Assembly: GCF_000746275.1 (NCBI RefSeq)
Contig: NZ_KN050830.1
Coordinates: 137,037 to 201,036, forward strand
Source: Thermopetrobacter sp. TC1
GTDB taxonomy: Bacteria; Pseudomonadota; Alphaproteobacteria; Rhizobiales; Aestuariivirgaceae
Direction: 5' to 3'
Length of the DNA: 64,000 nt
Every line of letters starts with the position of its first letter. Position 1 is the stretch's first letter. Of the stretch, positions 26,726 to 35,716 are shown one piece after another. Under the pieces are notes generated by a model, which was not told the origin of the DNA, searched no databases, and saw only the letters and a program-made list of their open reading frames with translations. The translations under genes and the position numbers were made by a program.

Positions 26726-26906
26726 GGCGCGCTTCCCCGTTGCGAGCTATCTTTGCCTTAGAGCCCATGCCCTGCCCGATGGCCTAAGGCGCAACCCAGT
26801 CCTTGAGCGTGAGCCTAGCAGGGGCACGGCGCTTGGCAAGAACGCATGATCAGTTTTCTGATTCATCCGACACAAAAGGGCGATTGCGCGCACGCTCTTT
26901 CGGCGT

Positions 26907-27593
26907 TCAAGGGGCCAGGCGATAGCCGCCGGATTCGGTGAGCAGGATCTCGGCGCGGGAGGGTTCCTTCTCGATCTTCTGGCGGAGGCGGTAGATGTGT
27001 GTTTCAAGCGTGTGGGTGGTCACCCCGGCGTTGTAGCCCCAGACCTCGTGCAGGAGGGTTTCGCGGGTGACGGTGCGGCCGCCGGCACGATAGAGAAACT
27101 TGAGGATGGCGGTTTCCTTCTCCGTTAGGCGGATGCGGCGGCCGTCCTCGGTAAGCAGCATTTTCTGCGCGGGCTTGAAGGTGTAGGGCCCGATGCGGAA
27201 GACGGCATCCTCGCTGTTCTCGAACTGGCGCAGGTGCGCACGCATGCGCGCCAGCAGGACGGGAAGGCGGAAGGGCTTGGTCACATAGTCATTGGCGCCG
27301 GAATCAAGCCCGAGGATGGTGTCCGCCTCGGAATCCTTGGCGGTGAGCATGATCACCGGGCCCTTGTAACCACGCCGCCGCATGATCTTGCAGACCTCGC
27401 GCCCGTCCATGTCCGGCATGTCCACATCGAGCAGAACGAGGTCGTAATGATCCTCCTCGATGGCTTTTAAGGCCTCGGTGCCGTTCTCCACGTCGCGCAC
27501 CTCGAATTCCTCGTGTAGCGACAGCTGCTCCTGCAGCATCTCGCGGAGGATCTCGTCATCATCGACAATCAGGATCTTGCGGCTGTTGCCCAT
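26907..27593 (-). CDS. OmpR/PhoB-family response regulator
   Basis: 228 residues: receiver domain (1-120) with DDD acidic pocket, phospho-acceptor Asp56 in VLLDVDMPDMDG, Thr in MLTAKD and Lys in VTKPF, then a winged-helix DNA-binding domain (about 130-228) ending TLETHIYRLRQKIE...SGGYRLAP. ATG at 27593 (MGNSRKILIVDDD) is preferred over an upstream in-frame one at 27611. No cognate kinase is adjacent; the orphan PAS kinase at 1.8-4.2 kb is a possible but unproven partner. Confidence 0.92.
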   Translation of the reverse strand: MGNSRKILIVDDDEILREMLQEQLSLHEEFEVRDVENGTEALKAIEEDHYDLVLLDVDMPDMDGREVCKIMRRRGYKGPVIMLTAKDSEADTILGLDSGANDYVTKPFRLPVLLARMRAHLRQFENSEDAVFRIGPYTFKPAQKMLLTEDGRRIRLTEKETAILKFLYRAGGRTVTRETLLHEVWGYNAGVTTHTLETHIYRLRQKIEKEPSRAEILLTESGGYRLAP

Positions 27594-27672
27594 GGTGCGT
27601 TTCCCGTGCATGGTCTTATTCGGTCACCGGCAATCTACGACGAAGACTTCCGTTTTTCAAAAGGCCTAAGGG

Positions 27673-28206
27673 ATGCGCACACGCATTGTTGAGCGATTGC
27701 GTCTTTTCGTGAACCCGCGCAATCCGGCGCGTGGCTGGCTGCGCTGCGGCGCATTGCACGTTCCGGCGGCCCTGGGCGAAAAGGGCGTGACGCATTTTCC
27801 GCGGGAAGGGGACAAGGCCACGCCTTGTGGCTGCTTTCGCCTGCGCACGGTGTTCTACCGGCCGGATCGGGTTGCGCGACCGGTAAGCGCCCTGCCGGTT
27901 AAGGCGATCCGCCCTGATGACGGCTGGTGCGACGATCCTGAGCATCCGCAATACAACAGGCCTGTGCGCCTTCCCTTTCCGGCCTCGGCGGAGCGGATGT
28001 GGCGCGAGGATCACCTTTATGACATCGTGGTGGTGCTGGATTTCAACATCCGCCCGCGGGTTATGGGGCGCGGCAGCGCCATCTTCTTTCACGTCGCCCG
28101 GCCCGATCTCGGCCCCACTTTGGGATGCGTGGCGATACCGGAAAAGGCAATGCGCCTTGTTCTTGCCCATTGCGGCCCGCAAACCCGCCTGTGCGTGGAA
28201 CGATAA
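27673..28206 (+). CDS. L,D-transpeptidase (YkuD) family protein
   Basis: 177 residues. The YkuD signature is compact: FFHVARPDLGPTLGCVAIP with His and catalytic Cys about 14 residues apart. The N-terminal part has the family's ARGWLRCGALHVPAALGEKG and THFPREGDKATPCGCF. No signal peptide or membrane helix is visible, unlike exported cell-wall cross-linking enzymes, so the protein may use another export route or act in the cytoplasm. It is transcribed divergently from the response regulator with an 79-base gap. Confidence 0.85.
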   Translation: MRTRIVERLRLFVNPRNPARGWLRCGALHVPAALGEKGVTHFPREGDKATPCGCFRLRTVFYRPDRVARPVSALPVKAIRPDDGWCDDPEHPQYNRPVRLPFPASAERMWREDHLYDIVVVLDFNIRPRVMGRGSAIFFHVARPDLGPTLGCVAIPEKAMRLVLAHCGPQTRLCVER

Positions 28207-28312
28207 CGCACCGCATTGTGAGGGCGGGGGGCTGAGGGGAGCCCGCATAAGCCGGTTTGCCCCATCATGTGTTCAGCGTGTATCATTCTATGGCCAGAAC
28301 CGGGAGGAGATC

Positions 28313-28585
28313 ATGGCCGATGTGAAAGAGAAAGCCCGGAGAACCTGGGCGCTTGAGGACGCCAGGCAGCTGTTTGGTGAGCTTATCGAGAAGGCGCGCT
28401 CGCAAGGGCCGCAGCATGTCATGATCGACGGCAAGGAGGCGGTGGTGGTGATTTCTGAAGAGGAATACAAGCGGCTGAGTAAAGACAAACCAAACTTTGT
28501 TGAATTTTTGCGCTCCTCACCCTTGAGAGGAGTAGAGCTTGAGATTGATCGGGATAATTCCTCAATGCGTGAGGTTGAGCTTTGA
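28313..28585 (+). CDS. Phd/YefM-type antitoxin
   Basis: 90 residues. The N-terminal half TWALEDARQLFGELIEKA...VMIDGKEAVVVISEEEYKRL is the Phd/YefM DNA-binding fold; the C-terminal part is the toxin-neutralising tail. ATG at 28313 has an optimal GGGAGGAG site. Its stop overlaps the TTG start of the toxin reading frame. The toxin is truncated, so this is now an orphan antitoxin. Codon use near the 3' end is more AT-rich than in neighbours, consistent with acquisition. Confidence 0.88.
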   Translation: MADVKEKARRTWALEDARQLFGELIEKARSQGPQHVMIDGKEAVVVISEEEYKRLSKDKPNFVEFLRSSPLRGVELEIDRDNSSMREVEL

Positions 28586-28703
28586 GCTATCTCATTGATA
28601 CAAATATCATTTCCGAAGTTGTTCGCCATCGCCCAAATAAGCGCGTTATTGAGTGGCTGAAAAATACGCCAGATGAATCTTTATATATCAGTGTTTTTAC
28701 TAT
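28582..28703 (+). pseudogene. PIN-domain (VapC/FitB-like) toxin, truncated by repeat insertion
   Basis: Starts TTG at 28582, overlapping the antitoxin stop. The first 40 residues are PIN sequence: MSYLIDTNIISEVVR (first catalytic Asp), RVIEWLKNTP, LYISVFTI. At 28704 the frame runs into a D-type hairpin module (GCCGGAAGGATATTTTATA...) and continues as repeat-derived residues to a stop at 28764. The rest of the PIN domain, with the other acidic residues, is not found downstream. Toxin activity should be lost. Confidence 0.85.
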
Positions 28704-28981
28704 CGCCGGAAGGATATTTTATATCCTTCCGGAACATTTCGGCGGGGGTTCCAACCCCGCCTAAAGCATGGGGAGCGGGGTAATATACCCCGCCAAAACG
28801 TTCCGGAACGGGATAAAATCCCGTTCCGGCATTTTTTCTATACGGTCAAATCAAGCCTGCTGACGGGCGCCATCGGCCACTAAAACCGTATCGTTCTTGG
28901 CCCTGGATTGCCAGAACAAGTCCGGTAATGACGTATTCCTGTGGTTTATCAATGAGTTAAACAACCAATCCCAACCTCTGT
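28704..28981 (-). repeat. Composite-element fragment, reverse orientation, that breaks the toxin gene
   Basis: Read on the minus strand the order is C' (TTAACTCATTGATAAACCAC), A, linker, D, the constant order of the family. D here contains GGAAGGAT/ATCCTTCC, two GGCGGGG palindromes and GGAACGGGATA/ATCCCGTTCC. Confidence 0.75.
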
Positions 28982-29117
28982 CACACTATACGACACCTGC
29001 ATTGTCATACCGGCGAAAGCCGGTATCTAAGGCCATTTACTCATGCATTTGTGGCCCGAGGCCTAAGGCTTTCGCCGGTATGACGAGAAAGATGGAAGCG
29101 TTGTGTCATGCAAGGTG
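28982..29117 (+). mobile_element. Miniature element, right end worn
   Basis: Left end CACACTATACGACAC, hairpins ATACCGGCGAAAGCCGGTAT and a diverged second arm, right end GTGTCATGCAAGGTG. It lies at the same place inside module C as the copies at 48055 and 58741, 24 bases from the end of topA. Confidence 0.72.
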
Positions 29118-29140
29118 ATCAGCCTTTGTGCCCTGATGGT

Positions 29141-31693
29141 CTAACCTTTTGTTGTGCTCTTGCGGCTGCTTTTCTTGCTCTTGCTGGCCTGTTTGGCGGC
29201 GATGAGTTCCAGGGCCTGTTCGAGGGTCACGTCCTCAGGTGCGATGTCCTTTGGCAGCGTGGCGTTGATGCGCTTCCATTTCACATAGGGGCCATAGCGG
29301 CCGGTGAGCACCTGAATTTCGCCACCGTCCGGATGTTCACCGAGCGTCTTGATGACCTGACGGGACCCTTTCGCCTGTTTCTGGGCGATGAGATCCACGG
29401 CGCGGTTGATGCCGATGGTGAAAACGTCTTCCACCGAGGGCAGATTGGCATAAGTGCGGCCATGCTGGACATAGGGGCCGTAGCGCCCGATGCCGGCGAG
29501 GATCGGCTCGCCCGTTTCCGGATGCCGCCCCACCTCCCGCGGCAATGACAGCAGCTTTAAGGCCATCTCCAGATCAACACTTTCGGGATCGAGGCCCTTG
29601 GGGATCGTGGCGCGTTTTGGCTTTTCGCCGTTCTCTCCCGCCTCGCCGAGCTGCACATAAGGGCCAAAGCGTCCCTGATGACGGGTCACGGGCAGGCCGG
29701 TTTCGGGATCGTGACCAAGGAGAACCCCCTCGGCCGGTGCTGCGGCGGCCTCGCCTTCCTGTGCTCCGCCGGAGAGCGGGCGGGTGTAGGTGCATTCCGG
29801 ATAGTTGGAGCAGCCGATGAAAGCGCCATAACGGCCGATCTTGAGCGAGAGGGTGCCGCTCTTGCAGGCCGGGCAGGTGCGGTCCGGCTTGCCGTCCGCG
29901 CTGCGCGGGAAGATGTAAGGTCCGAGGATGTCGTTGAGGGCCTCCAGCACCTCGGAGATCTTCAGGGCGGAGGCCTTTTCCACCGTTTCGCGGAATTCGG
30001 TCCAGAACTGGCGGAGAAGGTCCTTCCAGTTCTCTTCGCCGCGGGCAATGCGATCCAGCTTCTCCTCGAGCGAGGCGGTGAAATCGTATTGCACGTAACG
30101 GGGAAAGAAGCTCTCCAGAAAGGCGGTGACGAGCACGCCGCGATCCTCCGGCACCAGCCGCTTGCGTTCCAGGCGCACATAGCCGCGATCCTTGAGGATC
30201 TGCAAAATCGAGGCATAGGTGGACGGCCGGCCGATGCCCAGCTCCTCCAGCTTTTTCACCAGCGAGGCCTCGGTATAGCGCGGCGGCGGCTCGGTGAAAT
30301 GCTGTTTCGCCTCCACCTTGACGGGGGTGAGTGCCTCCCCTTCCTTCACGGCGGGCAGAAGGCGGGAATCCTCCCCCTCTTCCTCATCGTCGCGCCCTTC
30401 CTGATAGAGCTTCAGAAAGCCGTCGAAGGTCTGGACCTGGCCGGTGGCGCGCAAGGTGTAGACATGGCCATCCGTGCCCTCGGCGCGGATGTCCACGGTG
30501 GTGCGCATGAACTCTGCTGAGGGCATCTGCGAGGCCAGCGTGCGCTTCCAGATCAGGTCGTAAAGGCGCAGCAGGTCCTTGTCCAGATAGGGTGCGACAT
30601 CCTCGGGCGTGCGGGTGGGATCGGTGGGGCGGATGGCCTCGTGCGCTTCCTGGGCGTTGCGCACCTTGTTGCGGTAGGTACGCGGCTTTTCCGGCAGATA
30701 GGTCTCCCCGAAGCGCTCCTGAATGGCGCGGCGCGCCGCCTCGATTCCTTCCGGCGCCATGTTTACCGCATCGGTGCGCATATAGGTGATGAGGCCGACG
30801 GTTTCGCCGCCGATGTCCACGCCCTCGTAAAGGCGCTGGGCGAGCTGCATGGTGCGGGCCGGGGAGAAGCCGAGCTTGCGGGAGGCCTCCTGCTGCAGGG
30901 TGGAGGTGGTGAAGGGCGGCGGCGGATTGCGCCGCACGGGCTTCTGTTCCACCTTTTCCACGCGGCAGCGCGCCTGTTCCAGCGCCTGACGCAGCGCGTC
31001 CGCCTCGCTCTCGCTTGCGATGGCGAGCTTGTCGAGCTTCTTGCCGTCGCGGGCAAAGAGGCGGGCCGGCAGATGGGCGCCCTCGGGCGTTTCAAGCGCC
31101 ACGCTGATGGTCCAGTATTCCTGTGGTGTGAAGGTCTCGATCTCCAGCTCGCGCTCGGCGACCAGACGCAGGGCGACGGACTGCACGCGGCCGGCGGAAC
31201 GGGCGCCGGGCAGCTTGCGCCAGAGCACGGGCGAAAGGGTGAAGCCCACGAGATAGTCAAGCGCGCGCCGGGCAAGATAGGCCTCGACCAGATGACGGTC
31301 GATGTCGCGCGGGTTCTTCATCGCCTCGGCGATGGCCGCGGGTGTGATGGCATGAAAGACCACGCGCTGAACGTCCTTGTCCTTGAGAACACCCTTTTCT
31401 TTGAGGATTTCGAGCACATGCCAGGAGATGGCCTCACCCTCGCGATCGGGGTCGGTGGCGAGAATGAGCCGTTCCGATTCGGCAAGCGCCTTGGCGATTT
31501 CGTTGACATGCTTGCGGGATTTGGCATCCACCTGCCATTTCATGGCGAAGTCATGCTCCGGATCCACGGAGCCGTCCTTCGCCGGCAGGTCGCGCACGTG
31601 GCCATAGGAGGCAAGCACGCGATAATCCTTGCCCAGATACTTGTTGATGGTCTTCGCCTTGGCGGGCGATTCGACAACGACGAGTGCGTTCAT
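29141..31693 (-). CDS. topA: DNA topoisomerase I
   Basis: 850 residues; relaxes negative supercoils. TOPRIM start MNALVVVESPAKAKTI with DPDREGEAI, active-site Tyr304 in ITYMRTDAVN, then the topoisomerase fold to about 590. One C-terminal four-cysteine zinc ribbon (CPACKSGTL...CSNYPEC) and three GRYGPYV-type repeats follow, the alphaproteobacterial arrangement. ATG at 31693 is chosen as the usual start; ten residues upstream in frame are not conserved. Usually dprA precedes and rnr follows in related genomes; here they are absent or at 39.6 kb, suggesting rearrangement. Confidence 0.96.
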   Translation of the reverse strand: MNALVVVESPAKAKTINKYLGKDYRVLASYGHVRDLPAKDGSVDPEHDFAMKWQVDAKSRKHVNEIAKALAESERLILATDPDREGEAISWHVLEILKEKGVLKDKDVQRVVFHAITPAAIAEAMKNPRDIDRHLVEAYLARRALDYLVGFTLSPVLWRKLPGARSAGRVQSVALRLVAERELEIETFTPQEYWTISVALETPEGAHLPARLFARDGKKLDKLAIASESEADALRQALEQARCRVEKVEQKPVRRNPPPPFTTSTLQQEASRKLGFSPARTMQLAQRLYEGVDIGGETVGLITYMRTDAVNMAPEGIEAARRAIQERFGETYLPEKPRTYRNKVRNAQEAHEAIRPTDPTRTPEDVAPYLDKDLLRLYDLIWKRTLASQMPSAEFMRTTVDIRAEGTDGHVYTLRATGQVQTFDGFLKLYQEGRDDEEEGEDSRLLPAVKEGEALTPVKVEAKQHFTEPPPRYTEASLVKKLEELGIGRPSTYASILQILKDRGYVRLERKRLVPEDRGVLVTAFLESFFPRYVQYDFTASLEEKLDRIARGEENWKDLLRQFWTEFRETVEKASALKISEVLEALNDILGPYIFPRSADGKPDRTCPACKSGTLSLKIGRYGAFIGCSNYPECTYTRPLSGGAQEGEAAAAPAEGVLLGHDPETGLPVTRHQGRFGPYVQLGEAGENGEKPKRATIPKGLDPESVDLEMALKLLSLPREVGRHPETGEPILAGIGRYGPYVQHGRTYANLPSVEDVFTIGINRAVDLIAQKQAKGSRQVIKTLGEHPDGGEIQVLTGRYGPYVKWKRINATLPKDIAPEDVTLEQALELIAAKQASKSKKSSRKSTTKG

Positions 31694-31902
31694 GCCATCA
31701 CCGTATTCAAGGGGGCCTGGCACTTAAGGCCCCTTGTGCCCGCGCATTGTGCGGACATGTTCCCGGGTTGTTCGCTCATGTCGGTTGCCTTTTGACATAA
31801 AGAGGCCTTCGCCGGTGTGCAAGCCCCGGCGCTGTCATGCGGAAAGGGAAGCCGCAGGCGCCCCTGATCCGCCCGGCAGGAAAACGGATGAACAAGAACA
31901 AC

Positions 31903-32748
31903 TTATTCGGACATGAGCACGGGCGTTGTCATGTGATGGAGAATGGTGTTGGTCACGCCGCCAAAGGCGCGCTCGCGCAGGCGGGAATGGCCATAGGCGC
32001 CCATGATGAGCAGATCCGCGCCGACATCCGCGACATAGTTGAGCAGCACGGTGTCGGGCGAGGCTTCCGGCGCGACCATGATGTCCACCCGCGCATCGAT
32101 GTCATGGCGGCGTAAGTGCTCGGCCATGTAGCGGCCGGGCTTTTCGCCGTGGACATCCTTGCGCTCGTCCGGATTGACGACGAGCACGATGGCCTCGCCA
32201 CGGCCCCGCAGGAGAGGAATGGCGTCGTGCACCGCACGGGCGGCCTTTCTGCCGCCGTCCCAGGCGATGACGGCCTTGCGGATCTTGTAATGCGGCCGGC
32301 CGATATAGGGCACGATGTAAACGGGGCGCCCCGAGGCGAAGAGCACGCCTTCCAGCAGGGTCTCCTGAAAGCTGCCGGCGGCGTCCTTGGGGTTTGGCTG
32401 GCCCATGAAGGCGATATCGGCGTGCCGGGCGTAATAGGACAGAACCGCCGGCGCCTTTGGCGCGCCGCACGAGACAATATGGCTTTCGAACTCCAGCCCG
32501 GCCTGTTTGACCTTTTCCTCGAAATGGGCAACGGCGCGCTCCGCCGCTTCGCGCACGACCTTCTGCTGCTGCTCGGACAGCGCGGAAGGAAACTCAATAC
32601 CGATGTAGCTGGCGATGGTGGATTCAAGGGCCAAGGCCACGCCGGTCAAGCGCGCGTTCTGGCGGCTGGCGAGAGAGATGGCGGCGTCGATGCGATCCGG
32701 ACACGAGCGGCAGTCATCGAGATGAACGAAAATGTCGCGATAGGGCAT
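31903..32748 (-). CDS. Tandem-domain universal stress protein
   Basis: 281 residues, two UspA domains. The second contains the ATP-binding pattern GAYGHSRLRERAFGGVT (G-2x-G-9x-G-T); the first (residues 1-140) lacks a clean copy, as in other tandem Usp proteins. Cytoplasmic stress-survival protein, mechanism unknown. ATG at 32748 follows GGGAGG. Single gene by spacing. Confidence 0.88.
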   Translation of the reverse strand: MPYRDIFVHLDDCRSCPDRIDAAISLASRQNARLTGVALALESTIASYIGIEFPSALSEQQQKVVREAAERAVAHFEEKVKQAGLEFESHIVSCGAPKAPAVLSYYARHADIAFMGQPNPKDAAGSFQETLLEGVLFASGRPVYIVPYIGRPHYKIRKAVIAWDGGRKAARAVHDAIPLLRGRGEAIVLVVNPDERKDVHGEKPGRYMAEHLRRHDIDARVDIMVAPEASPDTVLLNYVADVGADLLIMGAYGHSRLRERAFGGVTNTILHHMTTPVLMSE

Positions 32749-32915
32749 GGATGGCCTCCCGGTAATCCCGCTAATGCGGAAGGACGGCGATGATATAGGG
32801 GCATTGATACGGGAAAGTTAGTCGAGGACCGGGGCCAAGCCGATTAGACATTGGTTGCCCTTGCGGTTGCGCTGAAACGTGCTGCGGCGGCCGGCTGGCC
32901 GCCAACCGCCAGCGC

Positions 32916-34142
32916 CTACGCCGATGCGGCGAGACGGGCGGTGGCGGCCATCCGGAATACGGCGAAGACATAAAGCAGCGTCAGCAGATGCGGCGTCATC
33001 AGGTTGACGATCAGGCTGAAGGCGGGGGCCACCCACAAGAGGGCAAGAAGCCATGGATGAGCATTGACCAGGTCCGGAACCGCCTTGCGGTCACGCTCGG
33101 CGATGAGGGCGATAATGCCAAGGGAGAGGATGGTAAGGTCATAATGGTTGATGTAGGGCGGAACCAGAATGCTTGCCAGTGCGGCAAAGAACAGGCGGTA
33201 ACCCTTCGGCAAGTCGCTGTGCCAGATCTTCCAGCTGCTCCAGAGAACGAGAAGAGCGATCAGCCAGTGCAGTATCATCGCCAGGTGGAAAGACATCCCC
33301 CAAGCGGTGAACATCTCGAAGGGGCTGATGATGAAGTAGCTGAAGAACCCCCAATAATGCAGGAATGCGCGCTGACGGGGAATCGTATAGTCGAAGAAGA
33401 CGCGGAAAGGCTCCAGACCGAACAGCGCCCATGTCAGAACGATGAAGAAAAGAGTTGTGGCCGTTGCCCAGAACAAGAATTTCCAGTGACGGCCGAGCAC
33501 GGCAAAAACGAACGCAACGATGCCCAGCTGCGGCTTGAACGAGAGAAGCCCGAACAGGATGCCGGCGAGAACGGGCCTGTCTCGCATATACCACAGAGAC
33601 AAGATCAGCAGCGCCCCGGCGAAGGCGCCGGTGTTGGCATGAAACAGGTTGGCAAGCGCACCGGCCGAGAGCACCGCCATAATCGTCAGCAGCACCCTGC
33701 CGCCGGTGATGATCCATCCGGCCCAGGCCATGACGGCGATGGACAAAAAGGTCCACAGATAGAGCGTTGTCGTGTAGTCAAGCAGCCCGAAAGGCAGGAT
33801 CACGGGAAGGAAATGGGGCGGATATGAATAAGTGTAGAAATGTTCGAATAAGGCGCCATGCGGCCAGCCAAATGTCTGCATGATCCAGGTATTATACGCC
33901 ACCGGATCGCCAAGTACTTCTATGCGGTCCATTAAGGTTAGGCGTGCGGCGACATACAAATTGGCAAGGTCGTGTCCAATATAGTGGCCCAGAGTGTAAT
34001 CCCAATAGGGAGGTTTATAGTAAATTATCATGTAAAGAAACCATGATGCAAGCAGTCCTAGAAAAAGGAGAAAATGGTGATAATCAAACGTGCCAAGATG
34101 CTTCGCCTCTGCTGATCTGGCCTGAGACATGACTTGCGGCAT
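32916..34142 (-). CDS. GT87-like (DUF2029) polytopic membrane glycosyltransferase
   Basis: About 408 residues with nine to eleven membrane helices. The pattern fits the GT-C, glycosyltransferase-87 family: an early loop after helix 1 with acidic residues (YWDYTLGHYIGHDLANLY), YSYPPHFLPVILPFGLL, and the SFKPQ motif near the middle. Family members transfer mannose or related sugars from a lipid-phosphate donor on the outer face of the membrane. ATG at 34142 follows GGGGGTG at good distance; the frame extends to 34205. Sugar and acceptor are unknown. Alternative: other GT-C membrane protein. Confidence 0.78.
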   Translation of the reverse strand: MPQVMSQARSAEAKHLGTFDYHHFLLFLGLLASWFLYMIIYYKPPYWDYTLGHYIGHDLANLYVAARLTLMDRIEVLGDPVAYNTWIMQTFGWPHGALFEHFYTYSYPPHFLPVILPFGLLDYTTTLYLWTFLSIAVMAWAGWIITGGRVLLTIMAVLSAGALANLFHANTGAFAGALLILSLWYMRDRPVLAGILFGLLSFKPQLGIVAFVFAVLGRHWKFLFWATATTLFFIVLTWALFGLEPFRVFFDYTIPRQRAFLHYWGFFSYFIISPFEMFTAWGMSFHLAMILHWLIALLVLWSSWKIWHSDLPKGYRLFFAALASILVPPYINHYDLTILSLGIIALIAERDRKAVPDLVNAHPWLLALLWVAPAFSLIVNLMTPHLLTLLYVFAVFRMAATARLAASA

Positions 34143-34285
34143 CAGTTTACACCCCCGGTCTGTTTTTGATTCTGATGATGCAAAGTGACGCTGTATAATC
34201 TGCATCCCCTTATAATTGAGCTTTGGTTAACAACGCATTTCCTGGTAGATGAGGCAAGGTTCATGGCCGGCGTTCGCGATTTCGC

Positions 34286-34314
34286 TTGACAGTGAGCGGG
34301 GGATCACCTATTGC
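34286..34314 (+). promoter_or_regulatory. Probable sigma-70 promoter of serC
   Basis: TTGACA (34286-34291), 17-base spacer, TATTGC (34309-34314), placing the start near 34321, just before the serC-type leader hairpins. Confidence 0.55.
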
Positions 34315-34320
34315 GGCGGT

Positions 34321-34372
34321 GGGCCACCCCTCCCCAACGAGGGGCGAACATCTGGAAGGATGTACTCACATG
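34321..34372 (+). promoter_or_regulatory. serC-type RNA leader
   Basis: Two short hairpins precede the start codon: CCCCT-CCCCAACG-AGGGG (34327-34344) and ACATC-TGGAAG-GATGT (34349-34364). The second holds the Shine-Dalgarno GGAAGG in its loop, and ACTCAC-ATG follows. Position, gene and layout match the serC RNA motif described from alphaproteobacteria; the ligand, if any, is unknown. Confidence 0.6.
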
Positions 34373-35545
34373 ACCGCAAAAGAGAAACCGGCTGCGCGGC
34401 CGGCCAATCCGCGCTTTTCCTCCGGCCCTTGCACCAAGATTCCGGGCTGGAACACCTCCCTTCTTGATTCCGCACTCGTCGGGCGTTCCCACCGGTCCAA
34501 GGAAGGCAAGGCACGCCTGAAATACGCCATCGACCTCACCCGCGAGGTGCTGGAAGTTCCCGAGGATTATCGCATCGGCATCGTGCCCGCCTCCGATACC
34601 GGGGCGGTGGAGATGGCGCTGTGGTCGCTTCTCGGCGCGCGCGGGGTGGACGTGCTTGCCTGGGAGAGCTTCGGCAAGGGCTGGGCCACGGATGTGGTCA
34701 AGCAGCTGAAGATTAAGGACGTGCGCGTGCTCGAGGCCGATTACGGCGAACTTCCCGACCTTTCGCAGGTGGATTTCTCCCGTGATGTGGTCTTCACCTG
34801 GAACGGCACCACCTCCGGCGTGAAGGTGCCCGATGGGGAGTGGATCGCCGCTGATCGTGAAGGCCTGACCATCTGCGATGCCACCTCTGCCGCCTTCGCC
34901 CAGGAGCTGGACTGGCCGAAGCTGGATGTCACCACCTTCTCCTGGCAGAAGGTGATGGGCGGCGAGGCCCAGCATGGCGTGATCATCCTCTCGCCGCGGG
35001 CGGTGGAGCGCCTGGAGAGCTACACGCCGCCGTGGCCTCTGCCCAAGATCTTCCGCCTGACCAAGAACGGCAAGCTGATCGAGGGCATCTTCCGCGGCGA
35101 GACCATCAACACGCCCTCCATGCTGTGCGTGGAGGATTACATCAAGGCGCTGGAATGGGCCAGGGAGATCGGGGGCCTATGTGCCCTGCAGGCGCGCGCC
35201 TGCATGAACGCGGCCGCCGTGAACGAGTGGATCGAGAACACCGATTGGGTGGAGAACCTGGCGCGTGATCCCGAGACCCGTTCCAACACCTCCGTCTGCC
35301 TGAAGCTTTCCGAGAAGGCCGTGGAAGGCCTGAGCGAAGAGCAGGCCGCCGCCATCCCGAAGCGCATGGTGGCCCTGCTGGAGGTAGAGGGCGTGGCCTA
35401 TGACATCGGTGCCTATCGCGCCGCCCCGCCGGGATTGCGCATCTGGTGCGGCTCCACGGTGGAGACCGAGGACGTTCAGGCGCTGCTTCCCTGGCTGGAC
35501 TGGGCCTATGCCGTGGCCCGTGAAGAGGTGCTGTCCTCATCCTGA
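34370..35545 (+). CDS. serC: Phosphoserine aminotransferase
   Basis: Converts 3-phosphohydroxypyruvate and glutamate to phosphoserine (serine pathway step 2), PLP enzyme. 391 residues of the alphaproteobacterial/archaeal branch. Features: [13 protein letters not shown] near the N-terminus, [14 protein letters not shown], and PLP lysine K194 in [17 protein letters not shown] at 34370 sits directly behind the RNA leader. serA follows 171 bases on, so both are probably regulated together. Confidence 0.95.
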   Translation: MTAKEKPAARPANPRFSSGPCTKIPGWNTSLLDSALVGRSHRSKEGKARLKYAIDLTREVLEVPEDYRIGIVPASDTGAVEMALWSLLGARGVDVLAWESFGKGWATDVVKQLKIKDVRVLEADYGELPDLSQVDFSRDVVFTWNGTTSGVKVPDGEWIAADREGLTICDATSAAFAQELDWPKLDVTTFSWQKVMGGEAQHGVIILSPRAVERLESYTPPWPLPKIFRLTKNGKLIEGIFRGETINTPSMLCVEDYIKALEWAREIGGLCALQARACMNAAAVNEWIENTDWVENLARDPETRSNTSVCLKLSEKAVEGLSEEQAAAIPKRMVALLEVEGVAYDIGAYRAAPPGLRIWCGSTVETEDVQALLPWLDWAYAVAREEVLSSS

Positions 35546-35716
35546 TGCGAGGTGCGCAAAGCACATCTGACGGCCGTCACTTCCGGGCCTTTTTTGCTAG
35601 GTCGTATCGGATGTGACGACCGGTCAGGCGCTTTTGGTGTTCGCTCTTCGCGCCGGAATCCCGATTCCGTTTTCGCATTCGAAATCATCACCGGAACAGA
35701 CAGGAAGGAGGCCATC

